NCBI RefSeq assembly: GCF_030116705.1
Contig: NZ_JAOTIK010000001.1
Location: 4,988,501 to 5,052,500 of the forward strand
Direction: 5' to 3'
DNA from: Streptomyces sp. ML-6
Lineage (GTDB): Bacteria > Actinomycetota > Actinomycetes > Streptomycetales > Streptomycetaceae
Length of the DNA stretch: 64,000 bases
Part shown: positions 52,244 to 60,903 of the stretch, in pieces
How the letters are laid out: the number at the start of each line of letters is the position of its first letter
Numbering within the stretch: the first letter of the stretch is position 1
Notes under the pieces: generated by a model
What the model was told of the DNA's origin: nothing
What the model saw: the letters and a program-made list of their open reading frames with translations, nothing else
Database searches by the model: none
Translations under genes and position numbers: made by a program

Positions 52244-52864
52244 ATGAGCATTCGGCGCTCCACCAGGTCCCGAAGGGCTGTGGCAGCCGTCTCGCTGGCG
52301 GCGGCAATGGCCTTGGCCGTCACCGGTTGCGGCACCGACGACGGTGGCGACAAGTCCAATGACGCCGGCTCGTCGCCCTCCTCCGTTCCTTCCAAGTCCT
52401 CGGACGGGGACAAGGAGGACGAGAAGCCGGAGGACACGGCTGCCGGGGAGAACGTGGACCCGAATGTGAAGCTCGCCGAGATCAGGGGGCAGCGAGGGAT
52501 CACCCTGGTCATCAACCAGGTGAAGCGTGATTCCGGTGGCTTCGTCACGGTTCAGGGCGAGGTCAAGAACGGGAGCGACATGAACCAGCCCACCAGCGGT
52601 TGGTCCGGTTCCGAGGAACTGCTCGTCGAAAAGAACCCCAACTCGGTCGCAGGTGCCGCGCTGATCGACAAAGCGGGGAAGAAGCGTTACTACGTTCTGA
52701 GGGACACGGACGGTCGTTGCCTCTGCACCACGGGCATCCTGCCGCTCCAGCCCAACGGCTCGACCCCCGTGTTCATGCAGTTCCCGGCGCCGCCCAGCAC
52801 CACGACCGAGGTCGACTTCATGCTGCCGACCTTCGCCACCACATCGCTCAAGATCTCCGGGTGA
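52244..52864 (+). CDS. Secreted lipoprotein of the Tad cluster
   Basis: A 206-residue lipoprotein: basic N-terminus, hydrophobic stretch and lipobox LAVTGC with lipidated C29, then a ~45-residue Ser/Asp/Glu-rich tether and a beta-sandwich-like domain (GITLVINQVKRDSGGFVTVQGEVKN; RRYYVLR-like KKRYYVLRDTDGRCLCTTG). Function unknown. The next gene is an OmpA-like protein 7 bp away. Together they may anchor or gate the pilus at the wall. Confidence 0.82.
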   Translation: MSIRRSTRSRRAVAAVSLAAAMALAVTGCGTDDGGDKSNDAGSSPSSVPSKSSDGDKEDEKPEDTAAGENVDPNVKLAEIRGQRGITLVINQVKRDSGGFVTVQGEVKNGSDMNQPTSGWSGSEELLVEKNPNSVAGAALIDKAGKKRYYVLRDTDGRCLCTTGILPLQPNGSTPVFMQFPAPPSTTTEVDFMLPTFATTSLKISG

Positions 52865-52871
52865 GGCGGAC

Positions 52872-53522
52872 GTGAACCACAACCGTACTCGTCGTAGGCC
52901 GCCGTACCTGGCGAGCCATGTCGTCGCGACCGCGTTGTTGGTGGCGAGTGTCGGCGTCCTCGGTGCAACCAACGCCGTTGCCGACGACGGCCCCTCCGTT
53001 CCTCCCGGCACGGAGGCGACATCGGTGCCGCCGGTGAAGGTCGACCCCAACGACACCGACCTGAAGATGCCCGAGGGCGGCACGCTCGCCCCCGCCAAGG
53101 TCCTCGACATCGTCCAGGTGATCGAGGACGAAGGCGGCGAGGAGCGTCGTGAGGACACCAACGCGAACGTCAAGTTCGCGCTCCAGGCCGAGGTCCTCTT
53201 CGGCAAGGACAGCGCCAAGCTGAGTTCTGCCGCCAACTCCCGCATCGCGGCCATCGCCGCCGAGATCAAGAAGCAGAACGCCACCAAGGTGCGCGTCTTC
53301 GGCTTCACCGACAACCTCGGCTCGGCGGCCCACGGCGACGTGCTGTCCAAGCAGCGCGCCAACGCCGTGCACGGCGTGCTGGCCAAGGAACTGGGGTCGG
53401 GCATCAGTTTCGAGATCCGTGGTTACGGCGAGCAGTACCCGATCGCCAACAACGGCACGGAAGAGGGCCGGAAGAAGAACCGGCGCGTGGAGGTCTCCTT
53501 CCCGCGCAGCACGACTTCCTGA
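52872..53522 (+). CDS. OmpA-family peptidoglycan-binding protein
   Basis: A 216-residue exported protein with a signal peptide ending about residue 38 (TNAVADDG), a linker, and a C-terminal OmpA domain from ~95: FALQAEVLFGKDSAKLS, VRVFGFTDNLGSAAHGD, LSKQRANAVHGVLAKEL and GRKKNRRVEVSF. OmpA domains bind diaminopimelate in peptidoglycan, and streptomycetes have LL-DAP walls. It is the last gene of the Tad region and ends at a strong hairpin. Confidence 0.9.
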   Translation: MNHNRTRRRPPYLASHVVATALLVASVGVLGATNAVADDGPSVPPGTEATSVPPVKVDPNDTDLKMPEGGTLAPAKVLDIVQVIEDEGGEERREDTNANVKFALQAEVLFGKDSAKLSSAANSRIAAIAAEIKKQNATKVRVFGFTDNLGSAAHGDVLSKQRANAVHGVLAKELGSGISFEIRGYGEQYPIANNGTEEGRKKNRRVEVSFPRSTTS

Positions 53523-53541
53523 GGAACCGCGCCACCAGCAG

Positions 53542-53578
53542 GGGCCCGGCACCGCGAGCGCATCGCGGTACCGGGCCC
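53542..53578. terminator. Hairpin terminator closing the Tad region
   Basis: 16-bp stem (53542-53557 / 53563-53578) with one mismatch and a 5-base loop, between the convergent OmpA-like and DUF397 genes. Nearly the same sequence occurs again at 61571-61620. Confidence 0.88.
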
Positions 53579-53592
53579 CTGCCGTGTTCGGT

Positions 53593-53784
53593 CTACAGCA
53601 GGTGGTCGGCCTTGCCGGCCTTGATGTCGAGGATCAGCTGCTGGAGTGCTTCGCGGCTGTCGGTGAGGAAGCGATCCTCCGAGCCGTTGACGGCGATGTA
53701 GCTGTTGCCCCGGTCGTCGGTGCCTATCCGGTAGCAGCTGGCGCCCTCGCCGCAGAATGGTTCTTCCCACGTGACGTTCTGCAT
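53593..53784 (-). CDS. DUF397 small regulatory protein
   Basis: A 63-residue DUF397 protein (partner of WhiJ-type regulators): TWEEPFCGEGASCYRIG, the usual SDGVAVRDS region replaced by DRGNSYIAVNGSED, and a terminal LILDIKAGKADHLL. It lies 11 bp downstream of the XRE gene, forming the standard XRE-DUF397 pair. In the family, the small protein is thought to antagonise or tune the XRE regulator. Confidence 0.88.
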   Translation of the reverse strand: MQNVTWEEPFCGEGASCYRIGTDDRGNSYIAVNGSEDRFLTDSREALQQLILDIKAGKADHLL

Positions 53785-53795
53785 GGTGACTCCCC

Positions 53796-54647
53796 TCAGA
53801 GGTGACGTGCGATGCCGTGGATGAAGTCTCGCGACTCATTGGGCGGCAGTGCGATGCCCTCCATCCAGTCGAGGTGTGAACGGTATTTCGCCAGCTGGTC
53901 TTCCTCGTAAAGGAATTCAGGTCCATGAGTGCTGTCCACCTGGACTGTGTCCAGCTGCGGCACAGGTCCCTCCGCGTAATTGACCGTCTGTCCCGCGCCC
54001 GGAAATGCTCCGGCTTTGAAGGGGATGACCCGAAGTGTGATGTGAGGGTTCTCGGATACGGAGAGCAGGTGGTCGAGCTGGGCACGGGCCACCGAGCGAC
54101 CGCCGAACTGCATGCGCAGAGCGGCTTCGTGCACGATTCCTACGTACTCAGGGGGACCTGCTCCTTCCAGGACTTGTTGTCTCTCCACTCGATGCGCGAG
54201 CCGCAGGGCGACTTCGTGCTCCGGGAGTGCGGGTACGACCACTCGGAAGACGGCCAGGGCGTGGTCGCTGGTCTGGAGAATTCCCGGGATGTGCACAGAG
54301 TGGGCGGTTCGCATGCGAAGGGCATGGGCCTCCAACTCGGCAATGTCCAGGAGCCCTTCGGGAAGCAAGCCACGGTAACGCTCCCACCAACCGCGCTTTG
54401 CGGATCCCGCCATGGCAGCGAGCGCCTCGACATATGCCTGGTCCGGACAGTCACACGCCTGGGCGAGCGTGCGCAGCCGACTCTCATTGATCGCCCGACT
54501 GCCCTGCTCGATGTTGGAGAGTCTGGACCGGTCGACTCCGAGTAAGCCCGCAGCAGCCTCGGCGGTGATATCGGCGGCCAGCCGCATCTTCCGGACCTCG
54601 TACCCCAGGCGTTTCTGTCGTTCGGTCGGGGACGTTCGCGATGCCAT
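53796..54647 (-). CDS. XRE/DUF5753 (WhiJ-like) regulator with a TTA codon
   Basis: A 283-residue regulator: N-terminal HTH (ITAEAAAGLLGVDRSRLSNIEQG) and a C-terminal DUF5753 domain (VHIPGILQTSDHALAVF.. HITLRVIPFKAGAFPG). WhiJ-type proteins influence the timing of development and antibiotic production. Leucine 35, in the recognition region, is encoded by TTA (54543-54545), the rare codon read by bldA tRNA, so translation should be delayed until differentiation. GGAAGGA precedes the ATG. Confidence 0.92.
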   Translation of the reverse strand: MASRTSPTERQKRLGYEVRKMRLAADITAEAAAGLLGVDRSRLSNIEQGSRAINESRLRTLAQACDCPDQAYVEALAAMAGSAKRGWWERYRGLLPEGLLDIAELEAHALRMRTAHSVHIPGILQTSDHALAVFRVVVPALPEHEVALRLAHRVERQQVLEGAGPPEYVGIVHEAALRMQFGGRSVARAQLDHLLSVSENPHITLRVIPFKAGAFPGAGQTVNYAEGPVPQLDTVQVDSTHGPEFLYEEDQLAKYRSHLDWMEGIALPPNESRDFIHGIARHL

Positions 54648-54707
54648 GTCAGTCCTTCCGTGACCTTGTCCGTGAAGTCTGCCGCGTGGAGGGCGCTCCG
54701 AGCCACG

Positions 54708-54750
54708 CAAGGGTCAACTTTTCAGAGTTGGGTGGCCAATATGACCCTTG
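54708..54750. promoter_or_regulatory. Putative operator of the WhiJ-like cassette
   Basis: Perfect 9-bp inverted repeat CAAGGGTCA (54708-54716) and TGACCCTTG (54742-54750), 25 bases apart, in the 317-bp divergent region between the XRE gene and the ATPase gene. The rest of that region shows no gene. Confidence 0.55.
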
Positions 54751-54964
54751 GTGTCCTACGTTGAGTTACGCACCGCTCACTCAGTGACGACGAGCCGGAA
54801 GTGCATCGCGTGGTCCTGCCCGCAACCTCCTGCCCTGGGAGGGGTGGTTCCGCGTCGGGGAGACAGGCCACTGCTCGTCCGCAGCACAACGACGTGAGCC
54901 ACTCGTGCGCGCCCACGCGAAAAGAGACAACGTCAACTCACCACCCGTGTAAGGGGAGTCAGTC

Positions 54965-55489
54965 ATGCGCTCGGTTTCGATCACTTCGCTCTGTCCGGCC
55001 GTCACCGAGGTGGGTACGCCGGTTCCGTATCCGCAGTTTGTTCCACAGCCGCACCTCCGTTCTCGCCCGCGTCCGGACGGGGCTTCCTGGCGCGGGTTCG
55101 GGATGAGTTTCACGCTGCCGGGTGATGCCCGCAGTCCGTTCATCGGGCGTACGGCGGTTGCCACTGCGCTGGAGGCGCACGGGCTTGCGCGGTACGTCTG
55201 GCCCGCGACGCACGTCGTGGACGAGTTGGTTGCCGTCAGCGTCCGGAACAGCCCGGGGAAGGAGCTGTACGTGTCCCTGCGTCATCGGGACGACGCGGTC
55301 CGGATGCTGGTCTGGGACCAGCATCCGCGGCACGACCGGGCCGATGTCGCCGCGCTCTGCGAGACGCGGCGGCGCCGGGCGCTCTGGTTGCTGGCGGCCG
55401 TCGTGGACGACTGGGGCGGGGAGTGGGGCACCGGAGAGGCGAAGCCGCCGTGGGGTGGCACCAAGTCCTGGGTTCAGCTGCCTCGTTGA
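54965..55489 (+). CDS. HATPase-like ATP-binding protein of the WhiJ-like cassette
   Basis: A 174-residue protein resembling the anti-sigma-like ATPases that accompany XRE-DUF397 pairs: FTLPGDARSPFIGRTAVATALEA, then VVDELVAVSVRNS (N-box position; D-E-L-V and N) and LRHRDDAVRMLVWDQHP. The glycine-rich ATP lid is short, so activity is uncertain. Divergent from the XRE gene. GGGGAG lies 6-7 bases before the ATG. Confidence 0.8.
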   Translation: MRSVSITSLCPAVTEVGTPVPYPQFVPQPHLRSRPRPDGASWRGFGMSFTLPGDARSPFIGRTAVATALEAHGLARYVWPATHVVDELVAVSVRNSPGKELYVSLRHRDDAVRMLVWDQHPRHDRADVAALCETRRRRALWLLAAVVDDWGGEWGTGEAKPPWGGTKSWVQLPR

Positions 55490-55631
55490 GAGGTTCGACG
55501 GCCTGGCCGGGGGCATCGCCGTCACCGCGTCGTTCCACAACTCCTTCCCCGAGGACGTGCGCCGACGGGTCACCGAGAAGTGGGACGGCGACGGCCTCGC
55601 ACGGTCACCGACCTTGACGCGGCCGTTCGGC

Positions 55632-56321
55632 TCAGTCGGCGCCCGTGCCGTACCGCGCGGCGATGTCCTGGGAACTCGGCCACCGGCTGTAGGCGGGGGA
55701 CTGCGGCCACCCCTCGGGCGAGTCCTGCCATTCCTCCTGTCGCCCGTACGGCAGGAGGTCGATGAGGGCGAAGGTGTGCGTGAGCTGCTCGATGCCCCGG
55801 CCGCTGGTATGCCAGGTGCGGTAGACGGTGTCCCCGTCGCGCAGGAACACGTTCACCGCGAACTCTCCCCCGGGCGGCGCGCCGACATCGGCTCCGAAGG
55901 AGCTGTCGGCGGTCGAGTACCAGGTCATCCGGTTGCCGACCCGCCGCTTGTACGCGAGCGCCTCGTCGATCGGTCCCTGGGTGACAATGACGAAACGTGC
56001 GTCGTAGTCGTTCAGGAACTCCAGGCGGGTGAACTGCGCGGTGAAGCCCGTGCATCCCGGGCACTGCCACTCCTCGCCGGGAAACCACATGTGGTTGTAG
56101 ACGATCAGCTGCCGCTTGCCGTCGAAGACGTCCACCAGCCGGACCGGCCCGTCCTCGCCTACGAGGGTGTAGTCGGGCATCTCCACCATCGGCAGGCGAC
56201 GGCGCTCGGCGGCGATGGCGTCCAGCTCCCGCGTCGCGGCTTTCTCCCTGGCGCGCAGCGTCCGGAGCCGGCGCTCCCAGGTGGCGGCGTCGACGACGGG
56301 CGGCAGCGGGTGGGTGGTCAT
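55632..56321 (-). CDS. DUF899 family thioredoxin-like protein
   Basis: A 229-residue protein of the DUF899 group: DYTLVGEDGPVRLVDVFDGK, then QLIVYNHMWFPGEEWQCPGC where the C-P-G-C sits at the thioredoxin active-site position, and VFLRDGDTVYRTWHTSGRG in the last third. Family members are probable redox proteins, but no reaction has been assigned. The N-terminal ~40 residues are a charged helix (LRAREKAATRELDAIAAER). Confidence 0.85.
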   Translation of the reverse strand: MTTHPLPPVVDAATWERRLRTLRAREKAATRELDAIAAERRRLPMVEMPDYTLVGEDGPVRLVDVFDGKRQLIVYNHMWFPGEEWQCPGCTGFTAQFTRLEFLNDYDARFVIVTQGPIDEALAYKRRVGNRMTWYSTADSSFGADVGAPPGGEFAVNVFLRDGDTVYRTWHTSGRGIEQLTHTFALIDLLPYGRQEEWQDSPEGWPQSPAYSRWPSSQDIAARYGTGAD

Positions 56322-56636
56322 GGTCCCTCACAGAGTTCGGGTGCGGTTGTCACTGACACATGGGTAGACCGGGTCGGGTCCCCGGACTCATCGCTCACCC
56401 ATCCGGGCCAGTCACGCCGAGGCGATGGCCGACTCCGCCGACTGAGCGGTGCCGGAGGTGGTCCTGGGCAGCGCGAGGGCGTGGCCGAAGATCGTCGCCG
56501 GGGTGCCGGTGGAGGTGAGGGCGTTGGCTCGGTGGGCCGCCTCGGGGTGGCTGTCGGTGCAACGGAGAGGGGGTTGCGCTCCGTTCTGTCGTCTTTCAAA
56601 CTTCAACTACTGGTTCCGGGATTCTGAGGAGACATC
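56322..56636. other. Divergent intergenic region, no gene seen
   Basis: About 315 bp between DUF899 and the small secreted protein gene. Open frames on both strands lack ribosome sites and codon structure. It should hold both promoters; no clear element was found. Confidence 0.5.
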
Positions 56637-56969
56637 ATGCGGATGAGTGCTTTACGTACCGCCATCGGCGTGGCCGCGGCCGCGGCCGTGCTCATCACGG
56701 CGAATCCGGCCGCAGCGGCATCCGAACCGGAGGAGACGGGCCTGACCTTCTACGCCGTCGACGCCGACCAGCTCACACCGGTTGCGAACTTCCCCGACCC
56801 CGACGGCGAGTGCACCGCGTTCCCCTCGACCGCGACCCTCCTCGTCGGGTGGAGCGATGTCACCCAGGTCATCGCGTACAAAAGCGCGGACTGTACTGGA
56901 GGGGCGTGGGGCCTGGGCACGTTGCGGGGCTTCGAGGCGGGTGAATACCTGAGTTTCGTGGCCTACTGA
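56637..56969 (+). CDS. Small secreted protein, unknown function
   Basis: A 110-residue protein with a clear signal peptide (MRMSALRTAIGVAAAAAVLI.. ending PAAAASE) and a ~80-residue mature part with two cysteines (DGECTAFPSTA and SADCTGGAWG) that could pair. The mature sequence resembles small beta-rich streptomycete exoproteins and inhibitors, but no family is certain. GAGGAG sits 6 bases before the ATG at 56637. Confidence 0.72.
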   Translation: MRMSALRTAIGVAAAAAVLITANPAAAASEPEETGLTFYAVDADQLTPVANFPDPDGECTAFPSTATLLVGWSDVTQVIAYKSADCTGGAWGLGTLRGFEAGEYLSFVAY

Positions 56970-57124
56970 GTGCGCCGGCCGCCCCGGACCGGCTGTCCGG
57001 GGCGGCCGTGCGGCAGGCCCCACCTCGTTCCGTCCGGCCGCGGCCGAGGTGGGTGTGCCGGTGAAACGAATTCGTCGCGGCCGGGTGCCAAGTCCCGGGT
57101 GCGGTTGCTCCGTTGGCCGTGGCG

Positions 57125-57697
57125 TCAGCGGACGACGTCGAAGATGTTCTTCTGCAGGCCGTTGGAGTACGCCTCGTGCTCGACGAGCTTCAGCTTCTGG
57201 GTGTCCTTGTCCGTGCCGCTGAACAGGCGCTTGCCCGCGCCGAGCAGCAGGGGGAAGACGAGCAGGTGGTAGCGGTCGATCAGGCCGGCGTCCGACAGGT
57301 TCTGATTGAGGGTGGCGCTGCCGTGGACGATGATCGGGCCGCCCTCGGTCTCCTTCAGGGTGGCGATCTCGTCGAGCGAGCGCAGGATCGTGGTCTCGCC
57401 CCAGCCGGGGACCAGGTCGGCCTCGGTGAGGGTGGTGGAGACGACGTACTTCGGCATCGGCCGGTAGCCGGCGAATTCCACCATGTCCGGCCAGACCGGG
57501 CTGAACGCCTGGTAGCTGACCCGGCCCAGCAGCAGCGCGGTGGCTTCCTGCTGCTCCTGGCCCTTGATCTCGAATGCCTCCGGGACGAACTCCATGTCCT
57601 TGAAGGTCCACCCCGAGTTCCGGTATCCGGGCTCCCCGCCAGGGGCCTCCACGACGCCGTCGAGCGAGACGAAGGCGGTGCTGATCAGGGTGCGCAT
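57125..57697 (-). CDS. Dihydrofolate reductase-like (RibD C-terminal) protein
   Basis: A 190-residue protein of the YwjB/RibD_C family: it begins MRTLISTAFVSLDGVVEAPG, with ALLLGRVSYQAFSPVWP, MPKYVVSTTLTEADLVPGWG, GGPIIVHGSATLNQNL and YHLLVFPLLLGAGKRLFSG, all family hallmarks. These are NADPH-binding folds of mostly unknown substrate and are distinct from folate-pathway FolA. The start at 57697 is chosen for its GGGAGA site; longer in-frame starts run into the upstream region. Confidence 0.9.
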   Translation of the reverse strand: MRTLISTAFVSLDGVVEAPGGEPGYRNSGWTFKDMEFVPEAFEIKGQEQQEATALLLGRVSYQAFSPVWPDMVEFAGYRPMPKYVVSTTLTEADLVPGWGETTILRSLDEIATLKETEGGPIIVHGSATLNQNLSDAGLIDRYHLLVFPLLLGAGKRLFSGTDKDTQKLKLVEHEAYSNGLQKNIFDVVR

Positions 57698-57984
57698 CTG
57701 AAGGTCTCCCAAAGTCATGTGGCGTGCCCGCAGCAGGTTCGGCCGGTGTCCGCTCGGCCCGCTTCGCGGCTGCGGTGCACCAACCATCATCCATATGACT
57801 GCGGATCGCCGGGAAACTCATCGGACTTCGTACACCTGTGGCAGAAGGGGGTGGTCAGTTCGCCCGTGCGGGGGGCATCCGAGCGATCCGGTGGGGCCGC
57901 CCATCTCGGTCCGGCCCTTGTGACCGGTGAGTTGGGCCCGGTCGGCCTCCCCGCAGCAGCGCTCCGTGGCGCGCGTGCCCGGAC

Positions 57985-59208
57985 TCACGTGATGGGCGTG
58001 AATTCGGGCAGGGTGAGGGCCGAATGGGCCGGTCGCCCCTCCGCGAAGGGCGTGGCGCCGAGATTGCGCAGCATGTCGTTGCGCTGCTCCAAGGCCCGAG
58101 CGGTGGTCGGGAAGAGCATGGCATCGCCCTCGCCGACCTGATCCTGGTTCAGGGTCACGAACTCGCGGGTGCTGTGTTCGTAGGCGGCGAAGCCCGCGGC
58201 GTGGTCCCGGCCGGCCAGGGAACCGGCGAGCATGTACGCGCCGACGAGCGCGAGGCTGGAGCCCTGCCCGGTGAGGAACGAGGGCGCGTACGCGGCGTCG
58301 CCGACCAGCGCGACCCTGCCGCTGGACCAGCGGGGCATGCGGATCTGACCGACCCCGTCGAAGAACAGGTCGTCCGCGTCGCGCATGGCGGCGAGCATGC
58401 CCGGGACCTCCCATCCCGCGTCGGCGAAGACCGCGGCGACCAGGTCCCGTTGGGCCTCCGGGTTCCGGAACGCGTCGAACGGCGGTTTCGGCCGGGCGAA
58501 GTTCAGGAAGGCGTGGACCTCGTCGCTGTCGTCCCCCACGGCGTAGAGCGTCGCGGCCCTGCCCGGGGCGTTCCACATCACGGTCTCGCGGAGGAGCCCG
58601 AAGGTGTTGCGCATGGTGAACCCGGCGAAGCAGTAGCCGAGGTACCGGTGGAACTGCTCCTCGGGGCCGAACACGGACTCGCGGGTGCGCGAGTGCAGGC
58701 CGTCCGCACCGAACACCATGTCGAACGTACGCCTGCCGCCCCCGCGGAAGGCGACGTCGACCCCGTGGCCGGACCGGTCGAGGGTTTCGATGGAGTCGTC
58801 GAACAAGAACTCCACGTCGTCACGGACCGCCGCGTGGAGAGCGCCGGCCAGATCCCCGCGCCGTACCTCCAGGTCCCGTCCCGCGACACCGCCGGTGACG
58901 GCGTGCGGGTCGACCGAGGCCACCTCGCCGCCGTCGCCGTCGAGGAAGGTCAGCCGGCGCAGATCGATGTGCGCGTCCCGCAGCCGCGGCAGGATTCCCA
59001 TCCTCCGGACGACCTCGAGTGCGGTGCCGCGCACGTCGACGGGATAACCACCGCCACGAAGCGTGCCCGCCCTCTCGACCACCGTGACCGCGAATCCGTG
59101 GCGGTTCAGCCAGAACGCGAGGGCGGGCCCCGCGATGCCGGCCCCGGATACCAGGGCCGTGCGCCTCGGCGTGGTACGGGCATCCCTCAACAGACCGGTG
59201 CGGCTCAT
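57985..59208 (-). CDS. FAD-dependent aromatic-type monooxygenase
   Basis: A 407-residue class A flavoprotein hydroxylase. It has the GAGIAGPALAFWLNRHG dinucleotide fold (residues ~22-38), FGADGLHSRTRE (DG motif) and GDAAYAPSFLTGQGSSLAL (GD motif). The RGGGYPVDVRG segment is common in TetX-like and rifampicin-monooxygenase-like enzymes that inactivate antibiotics. It is translationally coupled (ATGA) to an MFS exporter and near a divergent TetR, so a drug-modification/export pair is plausible; the substrate is unknown. Confidence 0.88.
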   Translation of the reverse strand: MSRTGLLRDARTTPRRTALVSGAGIAGPALAFWLNRHGFAVTVVERAGTLRGGGYPVDVRGTALEVVRRMGILPRLRDAHIDLRRLTFLDGDGGEVASVDPHAVTGGVAGRDLEVRRGDLAGALHAAVRDDVEFLFDDSIETLDRSGHGVDVAFRGGGRRTFDMVFGADGLHSRTRESVFGPEEQFHRYLGYCFAGFTMRNTFGLLRETVMWNAPGRAATLYAVGDDSDEVHAFLNFARPKPPFDAFRNPEAQRDLVAAVFADAGWEVPGMLAAMRDADDLFFDGVGQIRMPRWSSGRVALVGDAAYAPSFLTGQGSSLALVGAYMLAGSLAGRDHAAGFAAYEHSTREFVTLNQDQVGEGDAMLFPTTARALEQRNDMLRNLGATPFAEGRPAHSALTLPEFTPIT

Positions 59209-60608
59209 TCCTCGACTCCTTTGCTCGTGGTGCGGGCGACGAACAGGGACAGCGCCGTGACGGCGCCGGCCATGACGAAGCCGGTGACGAAGGCCGATTC
59301 GGCCGGGACATCCGACCCGGAAGGGGTTTCGGCGGTGAGGATCGCGCCACTGATCTGCGCCCCCACGGCATAGCCGAGCACGCGCGTCACCAGGACCAGG
59401 CCGGTGGCGATGCCGGTGTCGCCCTGGGCGACGGATGTGGCGGTGCCGGCCACCATCGCCGTGACGCACAGGCCGTTGGCGAGCGCGATCAGCGCCTTGC
59501 CGACGACGAGGTGCCAGACCTCGGTGTGCACGGCTGCCAGGGCGATCAGGGCGGCGACCATGATGACGGCCCCGGTGGTGACCACGGCACGCGAGCCGAA
59601 ACGCCGCGCCCCGATCCCGCCGATCGGCCCGGCCAGCGACGCGGCCACGGCGCCGGGCAGCAGGAAGAAGCCGATCTCGGTGGCGCCGGCCCCGAAGCCG
59701 TACTTGTCGGCGGGCACCGCGAACAGTTGCGGGACGAGATAGACCGCCACCGAGGTGCCGACGCAGATCACGAACGTCAGCACACACGACTTCCACACCG
59801 CGGGCCGTGCCAGCATGCGCAGATCGACCATCGGCGAGGCCGCACGACGCTCGACGGCTGTCCATCCGGTCACGAAGGCGGCCAAGGCCACGACGAGGGC
59901 GCCGAGCACGAATGGCCGCGAGCCGATGTCGGGCGCCAGCGCGAGCACGAGCATGAGCGTGACCAGCGTCCCGCTCAGGAGAACCAGGCCGGGCCAGTCG
60001 ACCCCGGTGCCGTCCGACCGGGCCGGCGGATCGTGCGGCATCAGCCTGTTCACCAGCACGGTGGCCCCGATGACCGCGATCGTCGGCAGCGCGAACATCC
60101 AGTGCCGGGACAGCCCTTCCGCCACGGGCCCGGCCGACAGCGTTCCCGCCATCCCGCCCCCCACGAACAACCCGCTGACCACCCCGATGGCCACCTTCGA
60201 CTCTCCCGCGGGGAGGTGTTCGCGCACGAGGATGAACGACAGGGGCAGCGCGCCCACCATCGCTCCCTGCAGTACCTGACCGAGCAGCAGCACCGGCAGG
60301 TTCGGCGCCAGGGCGGACACCAGACCACCGGCACAGACCACCGTCATCAGCCGGATCAGGACCCGTTTTCCGCCGTAGCGGTCGCCGAACCTGCCTGCGA
60401 CCGGTGTGACGAGCGCGCCGGTGATGAGGAGCACGACGCTGAGTAACGCGCCTTCGGCGGGGCTCATGTCCAGCTCGCGCTGCAGGAGCGGGAGCGTCGG
60501 CGTCACCACCGATTCCAGGGCGCCGGTGGCGACCGCCAGCATGCCGAGGGCCCCGACAGCGGCCTTTCCGATCCCGATGCGGGCCGGGGGAGCCGAAGTT
60601 GTGGTCAT
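59205..60608 (-). CDS. MFS multidrug exporter
   Basis: A 467-residue major facilitator protein with about 14 TM segments. Motif A appears as GRFGDRYGGKRVLI after TM2, and ELDMSPAEGALLSVVLLITG precedes it. The VGVVSGLFVGGG-type glycine-rich TM5 is typical of drug:H+ antiporters. ATG at 60608 is used (AGGCAGGA upstream); a TTG 18 bases earlier is weaker. Upstream gene of the pair with the FAD monooxygenase. Confidence 0.92.
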   Translation of the reverse strand: MTTTSAPPARIGIGKAAVGALGMLAVATGALESVVTPTLPLLQRELDMSPAEGALLSVVLLITGALVTPVAGRFGDRYGGKRVLIRLMTVVCAGGLVSALAPNLPVLLLGQVLQGAMVGALPLSFILVREHLPAGESKVAIGVVSGLFVGGGMAGTLSAGPVAEGLSRHWMFALPTIAVIGATVLVNRLMPHDPPARSDGTGVDWPGLVLLSGTLVTLMLVLALAPDIGSRPFVLGALVVALAAFVTGWTAVERRAASPMVDLRMLARPAVWKSCVLTFVICVGTSVAVYLVPQLFAVPADKYGFGAGATEIGFFLLPGAVAASLAGPIGGIGARRFGSRAVVTTGAVIMVAALIALAAVHTEVWHLVVGKALIALANGLCVTAMVAGTATSVAQGDTGIATGLVLVTRVLGYAVGAQISGAILTAETPSGSDVPAESAFVTGFVMAGAVTALSLFVARTTSKGVEE

Positions 60609-60903
60609 GGACGTCCTGCCTTTCAAGGGTGGTCCTTTCCGTCATTGCCGGGCGAGGAAGGAACCGGCCGTACGCGGGGTGCTGCCGCCCTGCCGGGCCC
60701 GGCGCGGACACGGCGGCCATTCGCTCGGGCGCGGTGTGCAGGGTGCTCTGTGGACAGGTCCGAGGTCGTCCGGCGGGGTGAACCCGGGGAAAGCGGTACC
60801 CGAGGCGGCTCATGTGTGGCTCCGCCGGACGGAGCGGGTGTAGGGGTGCAGTCCCCGCCGAGCCAGTATTGCACTACACCGTGCAGTGTAGGAAGGTTAG
60901 GAT
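60609..60903. promoter_or_regulatory. Divergent regulatory region with TetR operator
   Basis: 295 bp between the exporter and tetR. A palindrome CTACAC-N6-GTGTAG (60874-60891) ends 12 bp before the tetR start and overlaps its likely promoter. It suits autoregulation and, over a longer distance, control of the exporter operon. Confidence 0.6.

Noticed and set aside
56318..56599. Minus-strand frame between DUF899 and the small secreted gene
   Set aside because: Composition is low-complexity Pro/Ser/Arg, with no ribosome site and no recognisable fold.
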